Below are positions 1 to 7,677 of a DNA stretch of 64,000 nucleotides, in pieces (within the stretch, counting starts at the first letter, position 1; every line of letters begins with the position of its first letter). The position numbers were made by a program, and so were the translations under genes. This stretch comes from Paenibacillus lutrae (lineage in GTDB: Bacteria; Bacillota; Bacilli; Paenibacillales; NBRC-103111). Location of the stretch: the NCBI RefSeq assembly GCF_009757775.1, contig NZ_RHLK01000016.1, forward strand, positions 141,852 to 205,851, in the 5' to 3' direction. Under the pieces are notes generated by a model. It saw only the letters and a program-made list of their open reading frames with translations, had not been told where the DNA came from and searched no databases.

Positions 1-1
1 T

Positions 2-403
2 GTTGCAGGCTTTAAGACAGGGAAGTGGCCCAGTTATCTTAATTTCCCGACAGTAAGCCCGACCGACAAGGTCAAGCTGAAGCTGTCTCTTCTGCAGGGA
101 ACCGAGGGCAGCGAGCTTAAAGACGAGGCAGAGATTCGGATTGAGACGACGGAAATGCAACAAGACAACTGCCTGGGTGCATGGAAAGATCGTCACGAAC
201 TCTATTATTATCAGAAAGATTACAACAAAGAACAGCAGGGCTGGCGCCTGCGCAAGGTAGATCCTACCGATAGCGCACTGCGGGACGGGGATGTAGTCTA
301 CATCTACAACCGGTACTGGACCGACGGAAAAATGTGCCAGGAGGGACAATGGCTGACCACCAAAGCCGATACCCCGGATAAATGGACGATTGTTAAGCTT
401 TAG
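2..403 (+). CDS. C-terminal part of an unidentified protein (cut by window edge)
   Basis: The reading frame is open from base 2 and ends at TAG, giving the last 133 residues of a protein whose start lies outside the window. The visible part is polar, with many Lys, Asp, Trp and Tyr residues (WRLRKVDPTD, VYIYNRYW, KWTIVKL), and has no membrane segment. It has the look of a beta-rich extracellular or binding domain, but I do not recognise the family. A GC-rich hairpin followed by CTTTGTG lies 58 bases after the stop and probably ends the transcript. An internal ATG at 155 is not a convincing start because the frame continues upstream with normal protein-like composition. Confidence 0.6.
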   Translation, partial: VAGFKTGKWPSYLNFPTVSPTDKVKLKLSLLQGTEGSELKDEAEIRIETTEMQQDNCLGAWKDRHELYYYQKDYNKEQQGWRLRKVDPTDSALRDGDVVYIYNRYWTDGKMCQEGQWLTTKADTPDKWTIVKL

Positions 404-460
404 AGACCGGCGTAAGCTGCGCAGAATAGACGGCCGGGGGCTCGAATCCGGCTCCACCGG

Positions 461-487
461 ACCGCTGGATTTCCAGCGGTCTTTGTG
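461..487 (+). terminator. Intrinsic terminator after the partial first gene
   Basis: ACCGCTGG and CCAGCGGT form a perfect 8-bp stem around a four-base loop, followed by CTTTGTG. The U-run is short, so strength is uncertain. Confidence 0.6.
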
Positions 488-676
488 TGCATCGGGATTT
501 GGCAAGCCGCCGGCCAGGATAGAGAGCTTCCGCTGTTTGGACAGGCAGGCGGGGGCGTTACCCGGCAGCCAAGGACGGAGATATCGGGTGCGGAGAAGAG
601 ATGAGGTAGACGCGGCTTTATTCATTCGTTATGATACGGGGATACAAGAAACCTCGATCAAGGATGGTACGCGCAA

Positions 677-1645
677 TTGACTTCAATTTCTTTCACACTT
701 AACGATCTGACAGCATCGGTGTATTTGTATACTTACGCCTGTCATGAAGATGAACAGTACTTGTGCGCGATGGAGCTGCGCGCTCTATTCGGCTCGGAGC
801 CGGAGAGCCCCCGCTTCACCCGGAGCACGGCCAGGCTGGACCCGAGCCGCAGCCCGTTTATCCGCTTCCGGGTCGCGGCTCAGCTCGAAGCGGCCAGCCT
901 GGATGAGCTGGCTGCCAAGGCGGAATCGCTTGACCTCCAAGGGGAGACGTTCAAGCTTCAGTACGTGGAGGCCGAAGGTGAGGCCTCCTATGACGAGCAG
1001 CGCGCGATTGAACGCGCGGTGGGGCTTCATGTCCGGGGCAAGGCGGACATGAAGACTCCGCAGCGCCTGCTTGGTCTGGCGCAGGCGGGCGGCCGCTGGC
1101 TGCTCGGCGAGTGCCGCAGGAGCGAAGCGCTCTGGCTGGCGCACAGCCGTAAGCCGCGCCAGTACTCCACCGCGCTTAGCACGCGGGTAGCCCGCGCAGC
1201 GGCCAATATCGCGGTGCCCCGGCCGGCGGGCATCCGCGCGATCGATCCGTGCTGCGGCATCGGCACGGTGCTGGTGGAGGCCTTGTCGATGGGCATCGAC
1301 ATCGTCGGCCGCGATCTTAACCCGCTCGCGGTCCGCGGAGCGCGCGAGAATCTTCACCACTTCGGATTCCCGGATGTGGTGAAGATTGCGGACATCCGCA
1401 GCCTGGAAGGCGACTACGATGCGCTGATTCTGGATATGCCGTATAACCTGTGCTCCAGAATTAGTGCGGAGGAGCAGCTCGACATGCTGCGGAGCGCCCG
1501 GCGGCTTGCGCGGAGGGCTGTCGTCATCACGGCGGAGCCGATTGACGGGCCGCTGGCGCAAGCCGGGTTTGAGGTGGACGACCGGTGCGTCGTCCGCAAA
1601 GGCAGCTTCGAGCGGCAGGTTATTCTCTGCCGCCCGAAGCTCTAA
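677..1645 (+). CDS. TRM11/UPF0020-like RNA (guanine-N2) methyltransferase
   Basis: Predicted cytoplasmic SAM-dependent RNA methyltransferase of 322 residues. The C-terminal half carries the Rossmann motif DPCCGIGTVLVEAL and the catalytic motif DMPYN, a variant of the D/N-PP-Y/F signature of N2-guanine methyltransferases acting on tRNA or rRNA (UPF0020, TRM11/TrmG10 type). The N-terminal half resembles the substrate-binding part of these proteins rather than a full THUMP domain. The start is TTG, preceded by AAGGATGG. It stands alone: the previous gene ends with a terminator and the next is a small membrane protein. The RNA target cannot be read from sequence. The family assignment is firm; the position methylated is not. 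Confidence 0.8.
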   Translation: MTSISFTLNDLTASVYLYTYACHEDEQYLCAMELRALFGSEPESPRFTRSTARLDPSRSPFIRFRVAAQLEAASLDELAAKAESLDLQGETFKLQYVEAEGEASYDEQRAIERAVGLHVRGKADMKTPQRLLGLAQAGGRWLLGECRRSEALWLAHSRKPRQYSTALSTRVARAAANIAVPRPAGIRAIDPCCGIGTVLVEALSMGIDIVGRDLNPLAVRGARENLHHFGFPDVVKIADIRSLEGDYDALILDMPYNLCSRISAEEQLDMLRSARRLARRAVVITAEPIDGPLAQAGFEVDDRCVVRKGSFERQVILCRPKL

Positions 1646-1867
1646 GGGAGGGCCTTTCAAATTCATCATTAATATCCTTGTCCTATTCCGGGCCTTTAGC
1701 TATAGGGTCTTTCCTGTTACTCACACAACCCAAAAATTCAGTGGATATTTTCCGTTTACCAGTTTTTTTAGGTAATATATGGTAGATTGTGGAACTGTAA
1801 CAAAGGAGAGGATTCCCCTGAGTATAAGATATCCGCTTAACTTTTTGTTTTTATAGGTGCTTATATT

Positions 1868-2080
1868 GTGGTAGATAAGTTTGTTTTATTAAGCACGACG
1901 TGGAAAATTATTTTATTTTGTTTGCTAATGGCGGGGGTGGATTATGTAATGGATAAGGCGGGAATTAGACAAATTCATATCCCCGTATACGCTGGAGTTG
2001 CAGCTATCATCCTGATTGTCTTTGCCCTATCCTACATGGGCCCCATCATACCTGAACGTAATCGAAGGCAACAAGGATAA
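1868..2080 (+). CDS. Small membrane protein, possibly an N-truncated frame
   Basis: A 70-residue protein with two hydrophobic segments (about residues 8-22 and 37-57) and a charged tail ERNRRQQG; family unknown. The GTG start has only a weak AGGTG upstream. A much better ribosome-binding site, AAAGGAGAGG, lies at about 1803-1812 and leads into a different frame (CTG AGT ATA AGA...) that stops at a TAG just before this gene. One extra T in the T5 run near 1850-1854 would join the two frames into one longer membrane protein. A terminator follows at once. The gene itself is plausible; the true start is uncertain. Confidence 0.5.
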   Translation: MVDKFVLLSTTWKIILFCLLMAGVDYVMDKAGIRQIHIPVYAGVAAIILIVFALSYMGPIIPERNRRQQG

Positions 2081-2117
2081 GCTGCTTCCGGTAATCTGCC
2101 GGGAGCAGCTTTATTTA
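2079..2117 (+). terminator. Intrinsic terminator
   Basis: AAGCTGCTTCCGG pairs with CCGGGAGCAGCTT across a seven-base loop, followed by TATTTA. It overlaps the stop codon of the small membrane protein. Confidence 0.8.
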
Positions 2118-2169
2118 GCTTTGCTATATTTAGCTTTGCTATATTTAGCTTTGCTTTATTTAGGCTCCG
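2110..2169. repeat. 15-bp tandem repeat, about 3.5 copies
   Basis: The unit TATATTTAGCTTTGC is repeated with one or two substitutions and decays into TTTATTTAGGCTCCGC. It starts inside the U-rich tail of the preceding terminator and runs to the stop codon of the convergent nfrA-like gene, so it is a small intergenic minisatellite. Confidence 0.75.
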
Positions 2170-2170
2170 C

Positions 2171-2905
2171 TTAATCCAGCTTAAAGCCCTTGCTTTCTAC
2201 AAAAGGCTTGATATGAGGCCGGACAGGCAACCGGTATTTATCCGCCATGCTGCGGGACCAGGACAGATCGGTTTGGCCCCCTGTCCGTTCCCTATAGTAG
2301 CGCCGGGTTGTTTCATCGTATTCTTGAATTCCTTCGAGGACTGCTCCGGTATCATAGGCGTTCTCATGCACGACAGCCTGCATAGGGAGGCGGGGACGAA
2401 GAGACGGCTCCTGATCGGGTACACCGATGCACATGCCAAACACAGGGTAAACCAGCTCCGGCAGGCGCAGCGCTTCGCTTACTTTGTGGGGAACATTACG
2501 GATGCCGCCGATGTAGCAGATGCCCAGGCCCAGAGATTCGGCCGCAATGGCTGCATTCTGCGCCGCCAGCGCAGCGTCGAGTGAGGCCACTAGGAAGCTT
2601 TCGGTATTCTGGTGAAAAATTTCTCCGCAATTCTCCGTCACGTTCCGTAAACGCGATAAGTCGGCACAGAACACGAGAAACAGTCCGCACTGCTCTACAT
2701 AAGCTTGATTTCCCGCGAATTCTGCGAGTTCCTTCTTTAAGAGAGGATCTGTAACCGAAATGATGCTGTAGGCTTGAACATTGCTTGAAGTAGACGCCAT
2801 CTGGGCGGCCCCGAGAATAGCTTTCTTCTGCTCGGGGGCAAGAGGTTCCGGTTTAAATTTGCGTATCGAACGGTGATTCATCAGAAGATCAATAACGGAA
2901 TTCAT
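2171..2905 (-). CDS. nfrA: NfrA-like NAD(P)H-dependent flavin reductase / nitroreductase
   Basis: A 244-residue cytoplasmic FMN enzyme of the NfsA/NfrA (FRP) branch of nitroreductases, which reduce flavins, nitroaromatics and quinones with NAD(P)H. Features seen: the N-terminal HRSIRKFKPEPL, the phosphate-contacting AASTSSNVQAYSII-type segment (here AQMASTSSNVQAYSII), ESLGLGICYIGGIRN in the middle and YRERTGG near the C-terminus. These match what I remember of B. subtilis NfrA closely, including total length. The ATG is preceded by AAAGGAGAAATCG on the minus strand. It is transcribed divergently from the biosynthetic cluster and is probably chromosomal background. The exact physiological substrate is unknown. 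Confidence 0.88.
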   Translation of the reverse strand: MNSVIDLLMNHRSIRKFKPEPLAPEQKKAILGAAQMASTSSNVQAYSIISVTDPLLKKELAEFAGNQAYVEQCGLFLVFCADLSRLRNVTENCGEIFHQNTESFLVASLDAALAAQNAAIAAESLGLGICYIGGIRNVPHKVSEALRLPELVYPVFGMCIGVPDQEPSLRPRLPMQAVVHENAYDTGAVLEGIQEYDETTRRYYRERTGGQTDLSWSRSMADKYRLPVRPHIKPFVESKGFKLD

Positions 2906-3017
2906 GTACGATTTCTCCTTTTGTAATCCGTATGGAAAACTTATGTCTATTATAGATAGAAAAAGGGCTTTTCACAAAGAGTTCCAAGGAAGCGAATGAC
3001 TTGCCGGATAACTTGGA

Positions 3018-3119
3018 GTAATCGCCCGTTCAAGTATATGCTGAGATTATTTAATGGGTTATTAATTGTTCTAAAGAATAGTTTTATCTTAATCTGTGGC
3101 GATTACCACGGATTTTTTT
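3018..3119 (+). promoter_or_regulatory. Leader with terminator and competing antiterminator pairing
   Basis: ATCTGTGG (3092-3099) pairs with CCACGGAT (3106-3113) around a six-base loop and is followed by seven Ts, a standard intrinsic terminator. GGCGATTAC (3098-3106), spanning both arms of that stem, is perfectly complementary to GTAATCGCC at 3018-3026. The two structures exclude each other, as in a transcription attenuator. No recognisable gene ends just upstream on this strand, and the carrier-protein gene starts about 460 bases downstream. I could not find a convincing promoter for it, and no known riboswitch class is recognised. Confidence 0.4.
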
Positions 3120-3463
3120 ATGCCCTCCGCATAGGAGTTGCACCTAGGCTCCAAGTCCTATACACGGGATACAGGACTAGTCATCGCGGCTAATCTGCCA
3201 TAATCAGTTAGGAATTAAACCTTAAATACAAATGGCTTAAGTAGCTGTTGTAACAGGAAATCATAGGTATTAAGATCTACTTCAGGCATTTCCTTTATGG
3301 GCAAAATTGGTTTTTATTATATAAAATTTCCTTTAATTTAATTATTATTTAAAATATTTTAACAAAACAAAAACTATATTTTAAAAACAAGATAGAGATA
3401 ATTTCTTTAAAATAGTTTCGTTTTGGGCAGTTTCTTTTTAGTATTTTAATATTTTATTTAGAG

Positions 3464-3493
3464 TTGACTTGATATTACTGGTAGAGTTATGAT
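3464..3493 (+). promoter_or_regulatory. Sigma-A-type promoter of the hydrazine cluster
   Basis: TTGACT and TATGAT are separated by 18 bases inside a very AT-rich stretch (about 3300-3560), giving a predicted transcript start near 3500, some 85 bases before the carrier protein. The rest of 3120-3463 contains no convincing gene, only AT-rich DNA with short inverted repeats. Confidence 0.65.
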
Positions 3494-3583
3494 CAAATTG
3501 TAATAATTTTCCTTGCATATTTTCCTGTTTCATCTAGTTTTTGAATGATTTGGAGTAGATGACGAACGATGGGAGGGAATTTT

Positions 3584-3871
3584 TTGACCGATATTGGAGA
3601 ATGGGAAGCAAAGATAAGAGAGGTTCTACGGCAGCATTTCAAATTGTTTGTTCCAGTTGAAGAACTGGCACCAGATGCCGAGCTGCTTTACAACGGTTTG
3701 AATTCAGTGGATTTCATTAACCTGGTCGTAGAGATTGAGAAAGAATTCAGCCTCCGGGTTGATGCGGCGGATTTAAAACTGGACAATTTCAAAAGCATTT
3801 CCGAGATTCTGAATTTTATATCTTACCAGAAAGAAAAAGCAGGAATACACGCCGTCGGGGGAAGTGATTAG
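3584..3871 (+). CDS. Free-standing acyl/peptidyl carrier protein
   Basis: A 95-residue acidic carrier protein. The phosphopantetheine attachment site is the Ser in NGLNSVDFINL, placed as in acyl and peptidyl carrier proteins, with helix-forming acidic residues on both sides. It should carry the activated building block as a thioester and is the first gene of the cluster, with the adenylating enzyme 60 bases downstream as the likely loading partner. I chose TTG at 3584 because GGGAGGG lies seven bases before it; an ATG at 3569 overlaps that Shine-Dalgarno sequence and lacks one of its own. Family assignment is strong; the attached substrate is unknown. Confidence 0.88.
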   Translation: MTDIGEWEAKIREVLRQHFKLFVPVEELAPDAELLYNGLNSVDFINLVVEIEKEFSLRVDAADLKLDNFKSISEILNFISYQKEKAGIHAVGGSD

Positions 3872-3931
3872 CTGTCTTTTGGTCTCCCCTTCCTCAAGTG
3901 TTTTTATTACTAGGAGAGTGAGAGAATAACG

Positions 3932-5545
3932 ATGCCGTTAACCGTGAATGGAACCGTAAGATCTTTAAGCGATTTTTTAAGTGAACCCGCCAAGAGATGG
4001 CCTGACCGGGAAGCCGTTAGCGATGGCAAGCATTCCCTTACTTTTAAAGAGCTGGATCAAGCAAGCCATCATCTGGCCCGGTTTCTGATCAGCGAGGGCG
4101 TGGGCGTAAACCAGCATGTGGCGATCCTTGCACCGAAGGAAGTGTCGGTCGTTATTGCGATAGCTGCATGTTTGAAGGCCGGAATTACTTACGTTCCGAT
4201 TGAGCCGACTAATCCCGTACAACGGATCGAGTATTTGATTTCGGATATAAAACCCGCGTATCTCATTATGCCTTCCTCTTTTAGCGAAAGACTGAATCCG
4301 TCTATATTCCAATCCATTCCCGTCATTCATCTGGAGCAGGTTATTCCGGGAGACTGCCCTGTCTGGGGAGAAATCCCGATCCATGAATTAGAGCTTCCGC
4401 TAGAACCCGTAGAAGATTCCACATTAGCTTATTGTATGTATACCTCTGGTTCGACCGGCGAGCCTAAGGGTGTGCAAGTTGAACACAAGAGTGTCCTCAG
4501 TTTCATTCAGACCTTTCAGGATATCGTGCAGTTTGATGAGTGTTCCGTATGCCTCAATACGTCTGCTTTTAATTTTGATGTGTCCATTGAAGATGTATTC
4601 GCTCCTCTGTACTATGGTTCTCGTGTCTTCCTGTATTCCGGATTGATGTATCCGACCCGATTCTTTGACATTCTGGAGCGTGAGAAAATTACACATCTGA
4701 TCGCGATATCATCCACCATTACTTTGATGGCGGGAGCGGTCGGTGAATTCCAGGAAAGGGATTTATCCCAGTTGAAAGTTCTGCTGACGGGTGGAGAAGT
4801 GCTTAACGTGAACGCTATCCAGACATGGCTTCGTGAAGTGCCGGGTATCCGGCTCTACAATGCGTATGGACCGACGGAGACGACATGCGTATGCGTCATT
4901 TATCCGATCACGGAGATTGAACCTGATCGTACCGAGTTCTATCCGATCGGCCTACCGCTCCGTGGCGTCTCTTTGCGAATCGTGGACGAGGAGGGAAATA
5001 CGCTCGGTCCTGATGAAGAGGGCGAACTGCTTATTGGCGGCACCCATGTAATGAGGGGGTACTGGAACAGGCCGGAACTCACGGCATCGAGAACGGTAAC
5101 GATAGATGGAATCCGGTATTACAAATCCGGTGATGTTGCCAGGATTGATCCGCAGGGAATCTGTCACTATCTGGGGAGAAGAGATGACGAAGTCAAAGTA
5201 TTCGGCTACCGCATTAATCTGAACGAAGTCAGGAACGCGCTGATCAGCGTGGATCATGTCGCAGACGGAGTTGTAGCGGCCATTGAAGATAAGCAGGGCA
5301 AGGTGCTGGTTGCCGCTATCATCTGCAAAGATTCTATGGAGCCGTCGTTCGGGGCCGACGTGATCCGGCAAATTTCGCTGAAGCTGCCGAATTACATGAT
5401 TCCCAGAGCCGTTCTGTTATGTCGTAATTTCCCTGCCATGACGACGGCTAAGACGGATGTCAAGAAAATAGTCCGTCTCATTCAAAGCAAAATGGCTGAA
5501 AGCAGCTCCAGCATCCTTCTTCAAACAGAGGATTGGGACGCTTAA
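3932..5545 (+). CDS. Stand-alone amino-acid adenylation enzyme (NRPS A-domain type)
   Basis: A 537-residue ANL-superfamily enzyme with the length of a single A domain and no condensation or carrier domain. It would activate a carboxylate with ATP and load it on the neighbouring carrier protein. Core motifs are present: A3 YTSGSTGEPKGVQVEH, A5 NAYGPTETT, A7 YKSGDVARID, A8 GRRDDEVKVFGYRIN and a degenerate A10 region TAKTDVKK that supplies the catalytic Lys. By hand alignment to GrsA-Phe the pocket reads about D-V-E-I-L-G-A-C-V-K; the acidic third position would suit a positively charged or polar substrate, but this is a weak inference. Spacing and order indicate co-transcription with the carrier protein. 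Confidence 0.88.
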   Translation: MPLTVNGTVRSLSDFLSEPAKRWPDREAVSDGKHSLTFKELDQASHHLARFLISEGVGVNQHVAILAPKEVSVVIAIAACLKAGITYVPIEPTNPVQRIEYLISDIKPAYLIMPSSFSERLNPSIFQSIPVIHLEQVIPGDCPVWGEIPIHELELPLEPVEDSTLAYCMYTSGSTGEPKGVQVEHKSVLSFIQTFQDIVQFDECSVCLNTSAFNFDVSIEDVFAPLYYGSRVFLYSGLMYPTRFFDILEREKITHLIAISSTITLMAGAVGEFQERDLSQLKVLLTGGEVLNVNAIQTWLREVPGIRLYNAYGPTETTCVCVIYPITEIEPDRTEFYPIGLPLRGVSLRIVDEEGNTLGPDEEGELLIGGTHVMRGYWNRPELTASRTVTIDGIRYYKSGDVARIDPQGICHYLGRRDDEVKVFGYRINLNEVRNALISVDHVADGVVAAIEDKQGKVLVAAIICKDSMEPSFGADVIRQISLKLPNYMIPRAVLLCRNFPAMTTAKTDVKKIVRLIQSKMAESSSSILLQTEDWDA

Positions 5546-5623
5546 ACCGTGTATAAGCGCAAGATGGAAGTGAGTTTGAAACCGGTCAGACGCGTTATTA
5601 ACTCAGAATAGGCGGTGGTTATT

Positions 5624-6019
5624 ATGAATATCCAGTATGCAAGTAAGGCAGAGACTTCCTACGAATATGGGTGTGACTTAAGAAGGATTTACCCATGGGA
5701 GTCGCTTATTGATCCGCTATGGGGAAGTGCGATTGCTTCTGTAAGAGCCGGAGAAAACACTGCGCCCCATGCTCATGACGAACATGAGACGTTCATCATC
5801 CTGAAGGGCAGGGGACTGATGACGATCGAGGATGAAACGGCCGAGGTGTCCAGTGGCGATATCATCTATATCCCACCGAATCTTCAACATACGATCCGTA
5901 ACAGCAGTGAAGAAGAAAGGCTTGAATTCATTACCATTTACTGGGGGATCCCTGAAGCAAATGAACGGATGCTAAGAATGGCAGAGGAGTTGGTAGAGTC
6001 CAGAACGTCCAGAATTTGA
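5624..6019 (+). CDS. Cupin subunit of a hydrazine synthetase
   Basis: A 131-residue single-domain cupin. Metal ligands are in place: H49, H51 and E55 in APHAHDEHETF (H54 is also available) and H89 in PPNLQHTI. In the s56-p1 pathway Spb40 is one protein with a cupin and a MetRS-like domain; it condenses N6-hydroxylysine with glycine in an ATP-dependent way, and the zinc cupin is the N-N bond-forming part. Here the cupin is a separate gene directly before the MetRS-like gene and the lysine N-hydroxylase, so that role is inferred from context. ATG 5624 is chosen over GTG 5615 because the latter overlaps AGGCGGTGG. A generic cupin role cannot be excluded from sequence alone. Confidence 0.8.
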   Translation: MNIQYASKAETSYEYGCDLRRIYPWESLIDPLWGSAIASVRAGENTAPHAHDEHETFIILKGRGLMTIEDETAEVSSGDIIYIPPNLQHTIRNSSEEERLEFITIYWGIPEANERMLRMAEELVESRTSRI

Positions 6020-6066
6020 ACAAGAATCCCGGAGGGAACGCTTCTTGTCAGAAGTGAAGGAGGAAG

Positions 6067-7665
6067 ATGATGACAGCTAATCGTGCATTTCATGTAATCG
6101 CGCCGCCCCCTACTCCGAATGGGGACCTGCATGTCGGGCACTTATCCGGTCCGTATTTCGGCGCAGATGTATTCTCCCGGTTCCAACGGCTGAGAGGCAG
6201 CCAAGTGACAAGTGCACTGAGTATCGATGAGAACCAGTCCTATGTTGTGACAACAGCCGAAAGGCTGCAGGAGGATCCGAAGGAACTCGTTGCAAGAAAT
6301 TACGATGATATTCGCAGAACCTTGCAAATGGCAGCTATTCATTTTGATACTGTAGGCAGGCCGGACGAGAAGTATACCCGGTTCGTATCGGATTTTTTTG
6401 AAACCTTGTATGCGGCAGGCAGTCTCATTGAGAAACAAGTGCAGGTCTATTACAACACAGCGGACGAGCGGTATCTGTTCGAATCCTATATCAAAGGCAG
6501 ATGTCCGACTTGTTTTGACTCGACTAACGGCAATATTTGCGAAAGCTGCGGCCATCCTAACGATCCGTTCACGCTGATCGATGCGGGACCTGTAAATTCC
6601 TCTGCGGGAAAGGACGGGCTGGAGATTAGAACCGTACGTGCCTTGTTCCTGCCCATGGAGTCTTACAGGGCCCGGATCAAGACGTTTTTTGAAGAGAGTG
6701 AACAACATATCAGGCCTACCCTCAAATTACTGCTTACTGAACTCCTCCAATCTCCTTTACAGGATTTTCCCGTTACGTACGTCTCGGACTGGGGAATCCG
6801 TATTCCTTTTGATGGCTTGGAATCATCGGTTTACAACGTCTGGGCCGAAATGTATCCAGGGCATTTGTATTGGCTGAAGGAAGCGGGTCGTACTGCTACG
6901 GAAAAAAGCGCAGACACCCTTTCTTATGTCCAGTTTCTCGGCTTCGACAATTCCTATTTCTATACGATCGCGCATGTGGCTCTGGCAATGGCTGCACAGG
7001 ATGCGGGTCTCTCCGTTCCGGTAGCCAGTCATTTTATCACCAATGAATTTTACCTTCTGGATAACGATAAGTTTTCTACAAGCAGAGGGCACTTGATCTG
7101 GGGAAAAGAACTTCTCTCTAAGTACAATGCGGACGCCGTCCGGTTCTACCTGGCTTATACCAATCCGGAAACACAGCAAACCAATTGTTCACTGGACACG
7201 ATGACGGCTTGGATTCAGACAAATTTGGTCGATAAGTTTGAAAAAATCCGGTCGGTGTATAACAAACGGGTCGGACAAGGTGTGATAACCGGACAAGGGT
7301 CTCCGGAATGGAATTCCTGGATTCAGACATTCCAGCATAGATTTGAGCTCGTGTACAGTCCCGATACGTTCAGTCTGCGGACAGCGGCCCAGACCTTCGT
7401 CCACTACATGGATCTGGTGGAAGACCAGCTGGTGAAGACCGAGGCGGATAGAACATCTGCAGGGATCGGCCGGGCAGTAGCCGCCCTTGCCCTGTTTGCG
7501 GCTCCTTTGATGCCCACATTCGCATCCCGGCTCGCAGAAGAGTTAGGAATTTCCGGACACTTGTCCTGGAAAGAGCTTCCGGTGATCGGTAACGTACGAC
7601 CTCTGCCGCCCGGTTTAATTACACTTCAAGCATTGGCAGCAAGCACGGTGTCCAGTTCTTCATAA
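6067..7665 (+). CDS. Methionyl-tRNA-synthetase-like subunit of a hydrazine synthetase
   Basis: A 532-residue class I aminoacyl-tRNA synthetase paralogue. It has the HIGH motif as HVGH (residues 22-25 in PNGDLHVGHLSG), a zinc knuckle C146-x2-C149-x8-C158-x2-C161 typical of MetRS, and the KMSKS loop as KFSTSRG (residues 335-341), where the second Lys is Thr. Its genomic setting points away from translation: it sits between a cupin and a lysine N6-hydroxylase. In characterised hydrazine synthetases this module is thought to activate glycine as an adenylate for transfer to the N-hydroxyl group. AAGGAGG stands before two adjacent ATGs (6067, 6070); the second has better spacing. The lysine hydroxylase starts 12 bases after the stop. 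Confidence 0.85.
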   Translation: MMTANRAFHVIAPPPTPNGDLHVGHLSGPYFGADVFSRFQRLRGSQVTSALSIDENQSYVVTTAERLQEDPKELVARNYDDIRRTLQMAAIHFDTVGRPDEKYTRFVSDFFETLYAAGSLIEKQVQVYYNTADERYLFESYIKGRCPTCFDSTNGNICESCGHPNDPFTLIDAGPVNSSAGKDGLEIRTVRALFLPMESYRARIKTFFEESEQHIRPTLKLLLTELLQSPLQDFPVTYVSDWGIRIPFDGLESSVYNVWAEMYPGHLYWLKEAGRTATEKSADTLSYVQFLGFDNSYFYTIAHVALAMAAQDAGLSVPVASHFITNEFYLLDNDKFSTSRGHLIWGKELLSKYNADAVRFYLAYTNPETQQTNCSLDTMTAWIQTNLVDKFEKIRSVYNKRVGQGVITGQGSPEWNSWIQTFQHRFELVYSPDTFSLRTAAQTFVHYMDLVEDQLVKTEADRTSAGIGRAVAALALFAAPLMPTFASRLAEELGISGHLSWKELPVIGNVRPLPPGLITLQALAASTVSSSS

Positions 7666-7677
7666 TGGGAGGTATTT

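Noticed and set aside
785..1669. Long minus-strand frame opposite the RNA methyltransferase
   Set aside because: A GC-rich antisense shadow; the plus-strand frame carries the DPCCGIG and DMPYN motifs.
2996..3193. Plus-strand 65-residue frame with AAGGAAGCG before the ATG
   Set aside because: It runs through the terminator hairpin at 3092-3119 and has no protein-like features; kept only as a possible leader.
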